Shown here one piece after another: positions 33,601-44,720 of a stretch of DNA of 64,000 nucleotides (position 1 is the stretch's first letter; each line of letters begins with the position of its first letter). A model generated the notes under the pieces. It was not told the origin of the DNA and did not search any database. It saw only the letters and a list, made by a program, of their open reading frames with translations. Position numbers and translations under genes: made by a program. This DNA comes from Haematobia irritans (Eukaryota > Arthropoda > Insecta > Diptera > Muscidae), in contig NC_134398.1 of assembly GCF_050003625.1 (NCBI RefSeq), positions 94,263,674 through 94,327,673 on the forward strand, in the 5' to 3' direction.

Positions 33601-35278
33601 TTAAAGTGGTGTACGATGCTGGACGACGTGTATCAAAACTCGTTTAACAATATGAATCGGATCAGATAAATCAAATACGTTGCTAAATTCATTGTAATGT
33701 CTACAGAGGCGGTAAAAGGAACTGTGTTCCTCGTAATTATTTCTAACGACGGGTAGTTTCAATGGAATGTATTGTCGCGTAACACGTGAAGGAACATTAA
33801 TATCAAGTTTACTAATCAATTGCTGTGAGTTAATTTCACCTTTCAGGAGTCTACTAATAAAAATTACATCAAACACTAAACGTCTTCGCTCCAGAGTCGG
33901 TAAATCTATCAATTTCAAGCGATTTACATAAGGAGGGAGATCCAGAGGATCAGTCCAACCTAAACCACGTAACGCAAAAAGTAGAAATCTCTTCTGAACC
34001 GATTCAACTCTATCAACATAACATTGATAACTGGGAGACCAAACGACAGACGCATATTCCAGGATCGGACGGACAAGTGAGGTATAGATACGTTTCGAAA
34101 GGTAAGGATCATTAAATTCCCTCGACCATCTCTTAATGAAACCCAGTGTGGACATAGCCCTGGAGACAATTGACTCAAGATGAGAATCAAACTTCAGTCT
34201 GCGATCAAATAACACACCTAAATCATTAAATATTTGAACGTCTTCCAATTTAACGTTGTCAATATAATATTCCGTCAATAAAGCATTGGACCGAAAGAAG
34301 GTCATCTTCTTGCATTTGCCGAAATTGAGACACATTCCATTAATGTCACACCAGCGAACAAGAGTCAACCGTCGTACTAATGGACGAAAATAATTTCACA
34401 TCATCCGCATACATCAATATATTTGAATGATGGATGGCCGATGACAAATCGTCAAGATAAAGAGCGAACAGTACTGGTCCGATATGGCTTCCCTGAGGAA
34501 CCCCAGATGTAACCGATATCTTACGAGATGTTCGACCCTTAAACATAACGCATTGAACCCTGTCAGACAAGTAGGATGAAATCCAGCATAGTAAAGCTGG
34601 AGGAAACCCTAGCGCAGATAACTTATACAACAATAGACGATGATTAACCCTATCAAAGGCCTTGCTGAAGTCAGTATAGACAACATCAACTTGATTACGC
34701 CTTGAGAATGCATCATGTATATATGAGGTAAACTCCAAAAGATTTGTCGACGTAGACTTCCCTTTCATAAAACCGTGTTGATACACCGAAAATATAGACC
34801 TTAATGAGTGAACGAGTCTATCAGTAACCAATCGTTCAAAAAGCTTCGGAATAGCACTTAGTTTGGCTATTCCCCTGTAATTCTCTATCTCCGTCCTATT
34901 TCCCTTCTTGTACAAGGGTATAATGTAGCTCTCCTTCCATAACGTAGGAAAACAACCTGATGACAAAGAATAATTGAATAGATTCGTCAGGGGAATGCAC
35001 AACACGGATGCACAGTTCCTTAATACCGCTGAAGGAACTCCATCCGTGCCAGGGCTAAAATCTAATTTCAAGGAGCAAAGTGCACTTAACACCTCGTCAG
35101 ACGTAAACCATATATTGGGAATCGTATCGAAAGTGCGAATCCTGTAAGGGTAATATACATCAACGGCCGAATACTCAACATAAGTCTTCTCAAAAAAATC
35201 AGCAAATAAGTTAGCAATTCCATGAACATCCGAACACTCCTTGTCCAAGTACCTAAGTGTATTTGGAAAACTCGTCAC
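33601..35278 (-). pseudogene. CR1-like LINE reverse transcriptase
   Basis: It opens with LDKECSDVHGIANLFADFFE and continues with CSLKLDFSPGTDGVPSAVL (motif 1), FPTLWKESYIIPLYKKGNR, IPKLFERLVTDRLVHSLRSI and VVYTDFSKAFDRVNHRLLL (first catalytic Asp). SGVPQGSHIGPVLFALYLDD follows, then YADD at 34400-34411. A frameshift at about 34346-34368 joins it to the thumb and C-terminus (SLVRPILEYASVVWSPSY). No RNase H. It differs from a working gene mainly by this shift and the missing 5' part. Confidence 0.88.
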
Positions 35279-36106
35279 TCGTCACATTTTTCATTCAAAA
35301 TGGATAAAAATCCTGAAGTAAAGGTAAGATAATTCAAAATTAATCGTTTTTTATAAATTGTAAAATATTTTTTCCACTTATTTGTAGAAAAACCAACGCA
35401 TTTCAAAACAACAAAAGTAAACTCTCGTGGAATACATGGCAAACCATTTGGAATTTGCTCGAGGTCAATTCGGGAGTATGCATGGAAATTCGAGCAATAA
35501 GGAGCAGTGGGAAACTTTGACGAATACCCTAAATTCTCTTGGCGGTAGTCACAAAACAATTGAGCAGTGGAAAAAAGTAAATTAAGATGTTTAAATTATG
35601 AATACTCCATCAATAATGTCTTTACTCTTTAGTGTTGGATAGATCTTAAATCGGGAGTAAAGTCAATTATGAGCAAAAGACGAATGTTTATGAACCAAAC
35701 TGGTGGAGGCAGCTTCCATGATGCTCCTCGGGATTTAAACCATTTGGAAGAGAAAATACTTTCTATTATTACTATAGATGCTGTAGACGGAGATGGACGT
35801 ACGCCTGAATCGGGATTATATACCGATGTAAGATAATGCTTACTTGTCTTGCTTCTACGTAAGCATTTAAATACACATATGTGCTTCTATTATTGTGCAG
35901 GAATCTATGTTATCAATTGAAGTTATAGAAGGAGAAGAAATAAGTTTGCCTACAGACAAAATAGAAGAGCCAATGGAGAAGGTAAAGGAAATCAAACCAC
36001 CGAGGAATACATCAGGACCATCAAAGTACAATGAGGCGCTCCATGAAGCAAGAGAAATGCATTCCGAGTTGCTTTCTAAAATAAATGCGATTGAGCATCA
36101 AAACCA

Positions 36107-37082
36107 CACGCTCACAAAAAATCGCTTCTGTAACATATACTCCCAAACATATTTTGCTTCAAGCATATACATTTTTGGCTATTGCCCAAACATTTATATG
36201 TTTGATCTCTTCCAATATATGATATGTTTGAAAGCATATTGGTCTACACAATATATGTTTGGGTAGTCAATTTCCAAACATTTTGTATTTTTGCATCCAA
36301 ATTCAATAATGTTGTCTTCCAAAAAACAATATGTTATTATGTGAACATATAATATGTTTGGAAGCATTTTGCACCCAAAAATATTATATGCTTAAAAAAA
36401 ATTCTCCCAAACAATATTGTGCTCAAAATTTTATTTATTTATTTATATATTTACAATCATAATTAATTATGAAAATAAACAGGTAACATAGGTGCTAACA
36501 ACATAGGTTTACGACCTGAATGCTCAAAATTTTGTTTCTGCCCAATTGTATATTCCCCCACATCTTTCTCACTTCCACGAGATTTTTTAGTTCTTAGCAC
36601 CTTTTTCTGTAATACAAACATTGTAGAAGAAATTATTCAATTGTATGATTTTTTTTATTTTAATTTCACCTTTTGCCGGACGGGGATTCGAACAGCGGAC
36701 CACACAGTTTGTAAGGATCAAAGAAGTAGCTGATCAATTGCCCAAGGAAAAATAAAATGTTAATTTTGTAATAACAAGCAACAACCACCAACTTAATTCA
36801 ATATCGCTCCCTGTTAAATAGCGCTCCAAGCTACTAAACACATATATGTTTATAGGCTATTTCTAAATTAATATATGTTTGCATCCAAGCATATTATATT
36901 TACAAACATTTTATGTCCCAAACATAATATGTTCTAACATATTAACATATATGTCCCAAACATGTTATGGTAGTTTATGAACATTATATGCTTGCACTCA
37001 AAAATATTGTGTTTAAAAATTTGTGTTCCAAACATATAATGTTTATAGCCAAACATATGAAAAACAGTCTTTTTCATCCGTG
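36107..37082 (-). mobile_element. CAC...GTG MITE copy A (976 bp) in the Myb-like gene
   Basis: The ends are CACGCTCACAAAAAATCGC and CTTTTTCATCCGTG. A 2-bp direct repeat CA flanks it (36105-36106, 37083-37084). Removing the insert and one CA restores an uninterrupted frame through the helical C-terminus of the Myb-like protein. It is rich in ATATGTTTGG words. A 2-bp duplication with CAC ends is compatible with a CMC (CACTA-Mirage-Chapaev) element, but this is inference. Confidence 0.85.
36673..36748 (-). other. tRNA-like segment in copy A
   Basis: The minus strand contains an A-box-like GGGCAATTGATCAGCTAC and, about 45 bp later, a B box GTTCGAATCCCC. The T-stem does not pair well, so this is a tRNA-derived relic or internal pol III promoter, not a tRNA gene. 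Confidence 0.5.
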
Positions 37083-37142
37083 CAATTGATGCTACAAAGC
37101 ATATCAAAGCTTGACGAGAAGCTTAATACTTTTTTAGTTTAG

Positions 37143-37326
37143 TTGTTGTTATTTTATGTTATTTTTGTATACATAGTTAGTGAAATATTACTTCCGCCTG
37201 TATTTGAAGTATTGCCATCATTTGATTCAATCATTTTCTTATCCGTTTTCTTTACAACTATAGAGACTGAAACACCTTGTGTGAAAATAAACACTAATTT
37301 TCGTTTTTATTTATTTGTATTTGCAT
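37143..37326. other. spacer between the convergent Harbinger genes
   Basis: This holds the common 3' region of both genes. No other feature seen. Confidence 0.6.
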
Positions 37327-38334
37327 TTACATTATTTGATGGTGGGAAAATCTAAATTTCAAATGCTCTCGCAGGCGTGTACCTTCTCGATGAGGTTCTA
37401 CCTCTATTGCCTCATTGCCTTCTTCAATTTCAAATGAACTATTTTCTTCAGATACAAAGTCAATGTTCTCCGCTAGTAAACCGTGTGCTAATCTAAAATT
37501 GTGAAGTACGGTGCAAGCATTTATTATTTTCCCAGCCGTGTTTGGGGTAGTGTGCAGTCCCACATGTAAACATCTAAACACGGACTTTAGCACACCGTTT
37601 ACCCTTTCGATGCAGTTTCGAGCCTTTGCATGGATTGTGTTAAATTTCTTTTCTCCGTCATTTCTAGATATTTTAAAGGGAACTATTATCCATGGTCGAA
37701 GAGGACAGCCAGAATCGCCTAAAAAAAATTATATGAATGAATGATAACTTCTATATGGCATTATTTTGGTATTCTAAGAAATATGTTATTTTTTGATATG
37801 ATCGGTGATCCGATAAATTTTCGATGGAATTACGGCTATTTATTTTTGTAGTGAAATTAAACATATATACAAACCTAGTAACCAAGAATGATTAGAGCTG
37901 TCAGCCATATAACGCTGTTGTAACAAGGTGTTTATAGCTGAATTTTCCCATATGTAGGCATCATGCGTTGCCCCTCCGAATCTAGCATATCCTCCAAGTA
38001 TTTTTAAGTTGAAGTCTGAAATCTATTAAAAATCGCCTGGAATTAAAAAATTTACTAAAAGGTGCTCACGTCTGTAGATGTACATACCAGTTGTACATTC
38101 TTGGAGTGGTATCCTTTTCGGTTAAGGTAGCAAGTCTCAACTTCAACCGGGGGCTTTTTAATGCGAACATGCGTACAATCGATTGCTCCAATTACTCCTG
38201 GAAATCCCGTTTCTTGATAAAATCTTCAAAAATACATTATTGATTATTTTAATCAGCGTCATTGTTCTTGGAAACTGTAGAAAACATTGTAGAATTATAT
38301 TTACTTTTCTTTAATAATGTGATACTCATCTACA

Positions 38335-39309
38335 CACGGATGAAAAAGACTGTTTTTCATATGTTTGGCTATAAACATTATATGTTTGGAACACAAATTT
38401 TTAAACACAATATTTTTGAGTGCAAGCATATAATGTTCATAAACTAGCATAACATGTTTGGGACATATATGTCAATATGTTAGAACATATTATGTTTGGG
38501 ACATAAAATGTTTGTAAATACAATATGCTTGGATGCAAACATATATTAATTTAGAAATAGCCTATAAACATATATGTGTTTAGTAGCTTGGAGCGCTATT
38601 TAACAGGGAGCTATATTGAATTAAGTTGGTGGTTGTTGCTTGTTATTACAAAATTAACATTTTATTTTTCCTTGGGCAATTGATCTGCTACTTCTTTGAT
38701 CCTTACAAACTGTGTGGTCCGCTGTTCGAATCCCCGTCCGGCAAAAGGTAAAATTAAAATAAAAAAAATCATAAAATTGAATAATTTCTTCTACAATGTT
38801 TGTATCACAGAAAAAAGTGCTAAGAACTAAAAAATCTCGTGGAAGTGAGAAAGATGTGGGGGAATATACAATTAGGCAGAAACAAAATTTTGAGCATTCA
38901 GGTCGAAAACCTATGTTGTTAGCACCTATATTACCTGTTTATTTTCATAATTCATTATGATTGTAAATATATAAATAAATAAATAAAATTTTGAGCACAA
39001 TATTGTTTGGGAGAATTTTTTAAGCATATAATATTTTTGGGTGCAAAATGCTTCCAAACATATTATATGTTCACATAATAACATATTGTTTTTTGGAAGA
39101 CAACAGTATTGAATTTGGATGCAAAAATACAAAATGATTGGAACTTAGACTACCCAAACATATATTGTTTAGAACAATATGCTTTCAAACATATTATATA
39201 TTGGAAGAGATCAAACACATAAATGTTTGGGCAATACCCAAAAATGTATATGCTTGAAGCAAAATATGTTTGGGAGTATATGTTACAGAAGCGATTTTTT
39301 GTAAGGGTG
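38335..39309 (+). mobile_element. CAC...GTG MITE copy B (975 bp) in the transposase gene
   Basis: It is the reverse-complement counterpart of copy A along its whole length, with the ends CACGGATGAAAAAGAC and TTTTTTGTAAGGGTG. It is again flanked by CA (38333-38334, 39310-39311). Excision in silico closes the transposase frame (ITFPT into DEYHIIKE). Copies A and B differ by scattered substitutions, so they are separate insertions or an old pair. Confidence 0.88.
38669..38745 (+). other. tRNA-like segment in copy B
   Basis: The plus strand has GGGCAATTGATCTGCTAC and CTGTTCGAATCCCCGTCC, the counterpart of the segment in copy A. Confidence 0.5.
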
Positions 39310-40068
39310 CAGTTGGAAATGTGATATATTTAGGCATAAGCCTTTTCTCCAAGACGTCAGTCACCTATAAGACACATCGGTATACCACTGACCGACTTAT
39401 AGAGACCATAAAATCTTGACCAATATCTCTGTGAAACGATCCAGTGGCGAAAAAATGTAGAGCAGCACACATACGGATCGGGTGAGGGATGAATGTTTTC
39501 CTCAATCCTTTTTTCATATATGGACTTATTTCCTCCAGCAAACAATTTGCAGCTGCTTTATTTAATCGATAAAGTTCACGGAAGCGTTCGTCAGGTATTT
39601 CGAAGGGATTTGTAGTATCTCGTAAATTTCTACGATGTAGGCGCAGCATATTTCGACGATCGTATTCTTGCGCTCTAATTAACGCGACGTTGTACATTTT
39701 TCCCATATATTTTTTCTCAAAAAATTTCACTTCACTAAACTTTGTTATTAAAATATTTTTGTTTACATTTTTTGACAGCTGGCTGGAAAATTCCAAAAAC
39801 TCGTTTGGATGTTTTCGAATATTCTTAGAGATACAGTTTTTACTCACAAATCGAGAAACAATGGAATTTTTTGTTTCATGCTTTCTCGATGTGAGAAGTT
39901 CTCACTAAAAATACAGAACATGGGTACTGGAAGAAGATGTAAAACTAGCATATCTTGGCTTCATCGTTTGTTTTAATTGTTTTTGACTGGAACATAATTT
40001 TTGACTATTTTTCTTCTCAGATTGAAATGGAAAAGCGGCTAAAGTGGCACTACGAAGACCTATTTCGC

Positions 40069-40184
40069 TCGTGAAATAGGTCGGTCAAAGCTCCAAGACA
40101 TTTGAATTTATATATTGAAACATGAATATTCGGAAATTGATATTTTTTTTCTTTTGAACAAACCAGACAAATGCTGAATTGAAA
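40069..40184 (+). repeat. direct copy of the outer hairpin arm
   Basis: 116 bp starting CGTGAAATAGGTCGGTCAAAG are repeated almost exactly at 40185-40300, so the outer half of the hairpin's left arm is tandemly duplicated. Confidence 0.85.
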
Positions 40185-40781
40185 CGTGAAATAGGTCGGT
40201 TAAAGCTCCAAGACGTTTGAATTTATATATTGAAACATGAATATTCGGAAATTGATAATTTTTTTCTTTTGAACAAACCAGACAAAAGCTGAATTGAAAA
40301 TTATGTATTTTAAACTGAAAATTGGAACAAGATGAGATGATCGATTTGCTACTGATGGGTACGTGAAAAAAATTGCGCGCACGATTTATTTCAAGTACCC
40401 ATCAGCAGCACATCGATCATCTCATCTCTTTCCAATTTTAATGTTTAGAACAAGATAATAAAACGAAAGTTGCAAGAATGTGAGGATGAACTAAATGTGA
40501 TGAATTTAAAAAAGGATTCGCGCGCGCGATTTGGAGGCAGATGAGATGATCGACGTGCTGCTGATGGGTACTTGAAATAAATCGCGCGCGCAATTTTTTT
40601 CACGTACCCATCAGTAGCAAATCGATCATCTCATCTTGTTCCAATTTTCAGTTTAAAATACATAATTTTCAATTCAGCATTTGTCTGGTTTGTTCAAAAG
40701 AAAAAAATTATCAATTTCCGAATATTCATGTTTCAATATATAAATTCAAACGTCTTGGAGCTTTAACCGACCTATTTCACG
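40185..40781. repeat. long hairpin: two 242-bp inverted arms, 113-bp loop
   Basis: The left arm (40185-40426) and right arm (40540-40781) are near-perfect reverse complements of equal length, from CGTGAAATAGGTCGGTTAAA inward to CATCGATCATCTCATC. Each arm itself contains a smaller palindrome around GCTACTGATGGGTACGTG / CACGTACCCATCAGTAGC with a CGCGCG centre. The loop (40427-40539) recurs, partly as an inverted pair, at 40790-40950. No coding capacity. It could be a foldback element or an hpRNA-type locus. Confidence 0.9.
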
Positions 40782-40789
40782 TCGATCAT

Positions 40790-40950
40790 TTCATCTCTTT
40801 CCAATTTTAATGTTTAGAACAAGATAATAAACTGAAAGTTGCTAGTATTTGAGGACGACGAGAATTCGCGCACGCGAATCCTTTGTTAAATTCATGACAT
40901 TCAGTTTGTCCTCTAGTTCTTGCATCTTTCGTTTTATTAACTTGATTTAA
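40790..40950. repeat. further copies of the hairpin loop sequence
   Basis: TTCCAATTTTAATGTTTAGA with AACAAGATAATAAA repeats the loop in direct orientation. CGCGAATCCTTTGTTAAATT onwards repeats it inverted. Confidence 0.75.
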
Positions 40951-41420
40951 AAAATTAACACAGTTATACTGACATGTCGTTTGTAACCTTCGTAAATATT
41001 AGTAATTTCTTGTACCCATAAGATAAATGGAACGACCGAAAAAGGGACATCAATAAAACAATAGCATCTCCATCATCCATATTATTCATTATTTCAGTTA
41101 CTGGGGTGGAACACAAAGATACTGTATGCTTCCATAATAGTGGTTTGCTAAAATATCTTTTCCGGCACACTTTCGCACATTTAGTATTCACTCATATGTT
41201 CTGATTTGGCAAATAGTGCAATGAGTTCTTGGGGGCTTTGTGGAGCGTTTTGCACCATTTTCTTCTTAATTTTCTTATAGACCACGAGATCTGCACTGTC
41301 TTTCTAGTTACGGCATTTTGAATTAAATACCGTACGTATTTAGTTAACCAAAATTGGGGATCAAAACTACTTCATTTAGGACAGTTTTTGATTTGTATTC
41401 CGACATTATTTTCCCCATAC
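40951..41420. other. non-coding stretch
   Basis: Only a short minus-strand chance frame (40964-41191). No element or gene recognised. Confidence 0.5.
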
Positions 41421-41424
41421 AATA

Positions 41425-41585
41425 TTGGGCGTTTTGACCGCCTATTCTTTGGGACATATGACCGCGATGAGGGAGGACATAAAGCCCAAACTAAAATTGG
41501 GCGATGTGACCGCCCCAGTGGAGGTCATAACGCCCAAAAATCATTTTGGGCGAAATGTCCGTTGGGGGATAGGTCCGGTCGCCGA
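41425..41585. repeat. palindromic GGGCG...GACC cluster
   Basis: ATTGGGCGTTTTGACCGCC, ATTGGGCGATGTGACCGCC, the complement GGAGGTCATAACGCCCAAAA and TTTTGGGCGAAATGTCCG occur within 160 bp. The pattern resembles a small palindromic MITE, but no target duplication is evident. Confidence 0.45.
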
Positions 41586-42149
41586 CCAATATCAGTAAGG
41601 AATCATCACCAGCCATATCGGAGGAAGCAGTCGCCAAGGTACAAGAATCCAGCGAGGTGCAGGAAGATAGTATAAGCAATACAAATGGTGACGTTGAGAC
41701 GAATAAAAAGAGGCTGTCAATGAAATACTAGCGCATGCCGCGGAAGTTCCTTCTCCCAATGACATAATTGTAACAGAAGAGTCTGTTGAACCCAGGGCTC
41801 CAGCATTTTCATCAGCTCGACTCCGGGTAATATAACTAAATCTCATTTTAATTTGTAGTTCTATTGTGGGGGTATCATAAATGGATCGATATAAAGTATC
41901 GTATTTATTTATGTGTAGAAAAATGGTCTTAATTTCACACTTGGTGCCAATTGAACTCTATATTTCAAATTTAGGGCAATGTTTGTCCTATATTTACAAA
42001 TATATTTACAATTTTTGATGGCAATTTCGTAACAACGCATTTATGATTCATCAGTCGATAGATATGTATTAGAGGTATAGGAAAATTTGAGTCATTTTTA
42101 CAAGTTTTCGGCTTAGGTAGTGAGTATCAGTGAGCATCAGTAAGAAAAA
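41586..42149. other. non-coding stretch
   Basis: No gene or repeat that I can support. It becomes AT-rich toward the tandem array. Confidence 0.5.
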
Positions 42150-42860
42150 AATTGAGAAAATTTGTTATAGAAATAAAATGTGTAAAAAGTGAAAAATTGC
42201 TATAGAAATACAATTTTGAAAAAAAAAAATTGTAGAAATAAAATTAAAAAAAAATATCAATAGAAATACAAATATGAAACAAAAAAATTGTGTATTGAAC
42301 AAAATTTTGCAAAATTTTCCATAGAAGTGATATTTTGCAAAAATTTCCTATAGAATAAAATTTTGAAAAATTTTCAATAGAAGTAAAATTTTGCAAAATT
42401 ATCTAAAGACACAAAATTTTGAATGAATTTTTTTAAAGAAATAGAATTTTGACATAAGTTTCTATAGAAATAAAATTTTAAAAACATGTTTGTGTAGTAA
42501 GTAAAATTTTGCAAATTTTTCTATATAATCAAAATTTTGAATACATTTTTTATAGAAATAAAATTTTGACAAAATTTTCTATAGAAATAAAATTTTGAAT
42601 ACAAATTTTTTATAGAAATAAAATTTTGACAAAATTACAATAGAAATAAAATTTTGCAAAATTTTCTGTAGAAATAAAATTTTGCAAAATATTATATAGA
42701 AACAAAATATTGACTATATTTTCTATAGAAATGAAATTTTTACAAAATTTTCTGCAGAAATAAAATTTTGACTAAATTTTCTATAGGAAAAAATTATTTC
42801 TATAGTAATAAAATTTTGACAAAATTTTCTATAATAACAACTTTGAAAAAAGTTTCTGTC
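42150..42860. repeat. AT-rich tandem repeat, core ATAGAAATAAAATTTTG
   Basis: Some twenty imperfect units of about 30-38 bp with the core ATAGAAATAAAATTTTGACA and AAATTTTCT. I recall this motif as widespread in muscid and calliphorid genomes. Units degenerate toward both ends. Confidence 0.9.
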
Positions 42861-43789
42861 AATATATCAAATAAATTTATATGGATCGATTCGGCCCATC
42901 TGCTAACATTCTAGGAAACATAAAATGATCTCCGTAATTGGAAGTTGATTTTCATTTACAGTCGTGCCGTACATTGCTCGAATGAATAACGCAATGGAAA
43001 CTAATTTTCGTACAAACGTGTTTACTTACAAAAATATAAAGTGTTTTAAAAAAATTTAGTTTAGCCGGAGTCGGAGTCGAGCACAATTTTTGATACTCCG
43101 GCTCCAGCAAAATCTTCAGACTCCGCCTCCACAGCCCTTGTTGAACCAGCGCCAGTTTCTAATTAGATATACAATACCAAATTTTATTATATGTATCTCT
43201 TTCTTGCACTTGCTGCTCTCCTCTTTACACATTTAAATTGTTCCTATCATATGGACTTATAATTACTGATACTGATATTGTTCCAAATTAGCCCTTTGGC
43301 CTTGGTGCATTGACGTAATTCATAAAAAATAAATAAAAATGTTGCTACATTTAGTTCATTAAAGAATAACCATAAATTCATACGATATTATATCAAGCTC
43401 TTCAATTGTTCTAAGGGCTTTAATTCACCACCACATATTTCTCTTTCTCATTTATATCATATTAAACGAAAACAATATATATTTCGTATTTGTTTATTTT
43501 TTTTATTAAAACGATAAATAATAAATGACTTTCGTCTTACTTGTTAAAGAAGATTGTAAAAGCTTTTAATTATTGGATTAGTGATCGGCTTTGTTATAGT
43601 CATGGCATGCAAATACATGTCTGCGTGTATGTAATCCTCTTTTCTATATTATCCATTTTTTAGGCTCAACAAATGATTTGTCACCTGCCCAAAGCATGCG
43701 AACGTGTATTTAATTGTTTGTAATTATCCTTTGGTGTGATGTTGGCGGTAGTGTTATGTAGGCATCCAAGTTTCTAACCCAAAAATTTC
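42861..43789. other. non-coding stretch with a possible hAT-type end
   Basis: At 43068-43140 GGAGTCGGAGTCGAGC and CAGACTCCGCCTCCACAGCC resemble the terminal parts of widespread 'GGCTGTGGAGTCGGAGTC' elements. The rest (43145-43780) shows nothing I can name. Confidence 0.4.
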
Positions 43790-44225
43790 TATAGAAATAC
43801 AGTTTTCGTAGATTATTTTTGGCGATATGGACCAAATGTTGTGTGATTGGCCATTGGCTATATTTAACTAAAGACCGATGTGGACCAATTTTTGCATGGC
43901 TGGTAGAGACAATATACTAACCCACGTACCAAATTTCAACCGGATCGGATGAATTTTATTCTTTCAAGAGGCTCCTGAGGTCAAATCTTGGGATCGGTTT
44001 ATATGAGGGCTATATATAATTATGGACCGATATCGACCAATTTGGGCATGTTTGTTAGAGACCTTATACTTACACCACGTACCAAATTTCAACCGAATCG
44101 GATAACTTTTGTTCCTCCCAGAGGCTCTGGTGGTCCGTTTATGTGGAGGGTATACGTAAAAGTGGTACGATATAGCCCATTTTCAATACCATCCGTCCTA
44201 CATCAATAATAACTACATGTTTCGT
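43790..44225 (+). repeat. abundant dispersed fly repeat, two units
   Basis: CGTACCAAATTTCAACCGGA, GGATCGGTTTATATG and GACCGATATCGACCAATTTG occur in two successive units of about 155-175 bp (43830-43990 and 43990-44150). TACCATCCGTCCTACATCAA closes the copy. The same family is at 63540-64000 and, reversed, near 6650. Confidence 0.85.
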
Positions 44226-44287
44226 CTCCTTCTGGGTGTTGCAAACATATGCACTAACTGGTCCCCAGTGTGGACAGGGTTTAAAAA

Positions 44288-44305
44288 GGGGGGGGGGGGG
44301 GGGGG
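44288..44305 (+). repeat. poly-G run of 18
   Basis: Eighteen consecutive G, unusual in such AT-rich DNA; the length is a likely sequencing or assembly uncertainty. Confidence 0.8.
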
Positions 44306-44359
44306 CGGAGCTCGTAGCCTGCAAGTGAACATTACTGATTCAGGCGTTCGAAATGGATT

Positions 44360-44424
44360 CTTAGAGGAAAGTAATCGTGAAAAACGACGAATTTAGCGGC
44401 TAAACTCGAACTTAATATTCACCT
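44360..44424. repeat. end fragment of the AGGTGAGTACT MITE family
   Basis: AATTTAGCGGCTAAACTCG followed by TTAATATTCACCT matches the terminus of the 25979-26166 MITE. Confidence 0.55.
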
Positions 44425-44720
44425 TAACTCAAAATCCAAACAAATTAGTATTTGTTTATTTACTTTTTACCATTTTTCCATGTTCGTTTCTTCTTCTTCT
44501 CTGTATTCACTTGAGATGTGTTTCTTTCCGAGTATTACTTTAGTTGCCAACTCATATTTTGACAACTAAAAAATCGCATATAATGGTGACTCTGGTGCGA
44601 CTTGCACTGATAGTTGTTCTGGATAGAACACCAGTGCAACGATTTTCATACAAAAGTTGCTATCAGTGCAAAAAGAAAACAGCCCTATTGTTTGGCTGGT
44701 AGCTTGAATAGCATACGCGT

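Larger units (their letters stand above)
33017..35280 (-). mobile_element. CR1-like LINE, 5'-truncated, inserted in the LOA-like LINE
   Basis: On the minus strand it has an RT (35278 to 33601), a 3' untranslated region (33600 to about 33060) and a tail of about ten AAAT/TAAA units (33058 to 33017). The tail abuts the interrupted LINE exactly where its C-terminal coding region stops. No endonuclease is left, so it is 5'-truncated near 35280 by the Harbinger element or by incomplete reverse transcription. The clade is inferred from RT motifs. Confidence 0.8.
35300..37142 (+). pseudogene. Harbinger Myb/SANT-like accessory protein
   Basis: Four exons can be read: 35300-35323, 35388-35576, 35633-35827 and 35901 onward, all phase 0 with GT..AG borders. 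Exon 2 has a TAA at 35418, then LVEYMANHLEFARGQFGSMH and exon 3 WIDLKSGVKSIMSKRRM. Together these form the trihelix Myb/SANT-like domain that binds the element ends and helps import transposase into the nucleus in known Harbingers. Exon 4 is acidic then helical (LHEAREMHSELLSKINAIEH). The MITE at 36107-37082 splits it, and the frame resumes with LMLQSISKLDEKL to the stop at 37140. Confidence 0.85.
37327..39847 (-). pseudogene. Harbinger DDE transposase (HARBI1-like)
   Basis: Exons on the minus strand are 39847-38305 (containing the MITE), 38223-38088, 38022-37875 and 37718-37327, with GT..AG borders. Exon 1 has IPDERFRELYRLNKAAANCL and FFATGSFHRDIGQDFMVSIS, a helix-turn-helix-like region, then a TAG at 39365-39367 inside the conserved block. 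Exon 2 gives [16 protein letters not shown] (first catalytic Asp) and [11 protein letters not shown]. Exon 4 opens with the DSGCPLRPW block (second Asp), and RNCIERVNGVLKSVFRCL holds the Glu. It would cut and join the element DNA. Start at 39847 or the Met at 39703 is undecided. Confidence 0.9.
35297..39880. mobile_element. PIF/Harbinger DNA transposon with two genes, decayed
   Basis: A Myb/SANT-like gene (plus strand, 35300-37142) and a DDE transposase gene (minus strand, 39847-37327) face each other. This is the classical two-gene organisation of PIF/Harbinger elements. Both genes keep credible introns, but each has an in-frame stop and each is interrupted by a copy of the same MITE (36107-37082, 38335-39309). 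I could not find the terminal inverted repeats. The left one may have been lost where the CR1-like LINE abuts at 35280. Confidence 0.88.

Noticed and set aside
36673..36748. Possible tRNA gene
   Set aside because: The A and B boxes are present but the T-stem and acceptor do not pair; it is repeated within MITEs.
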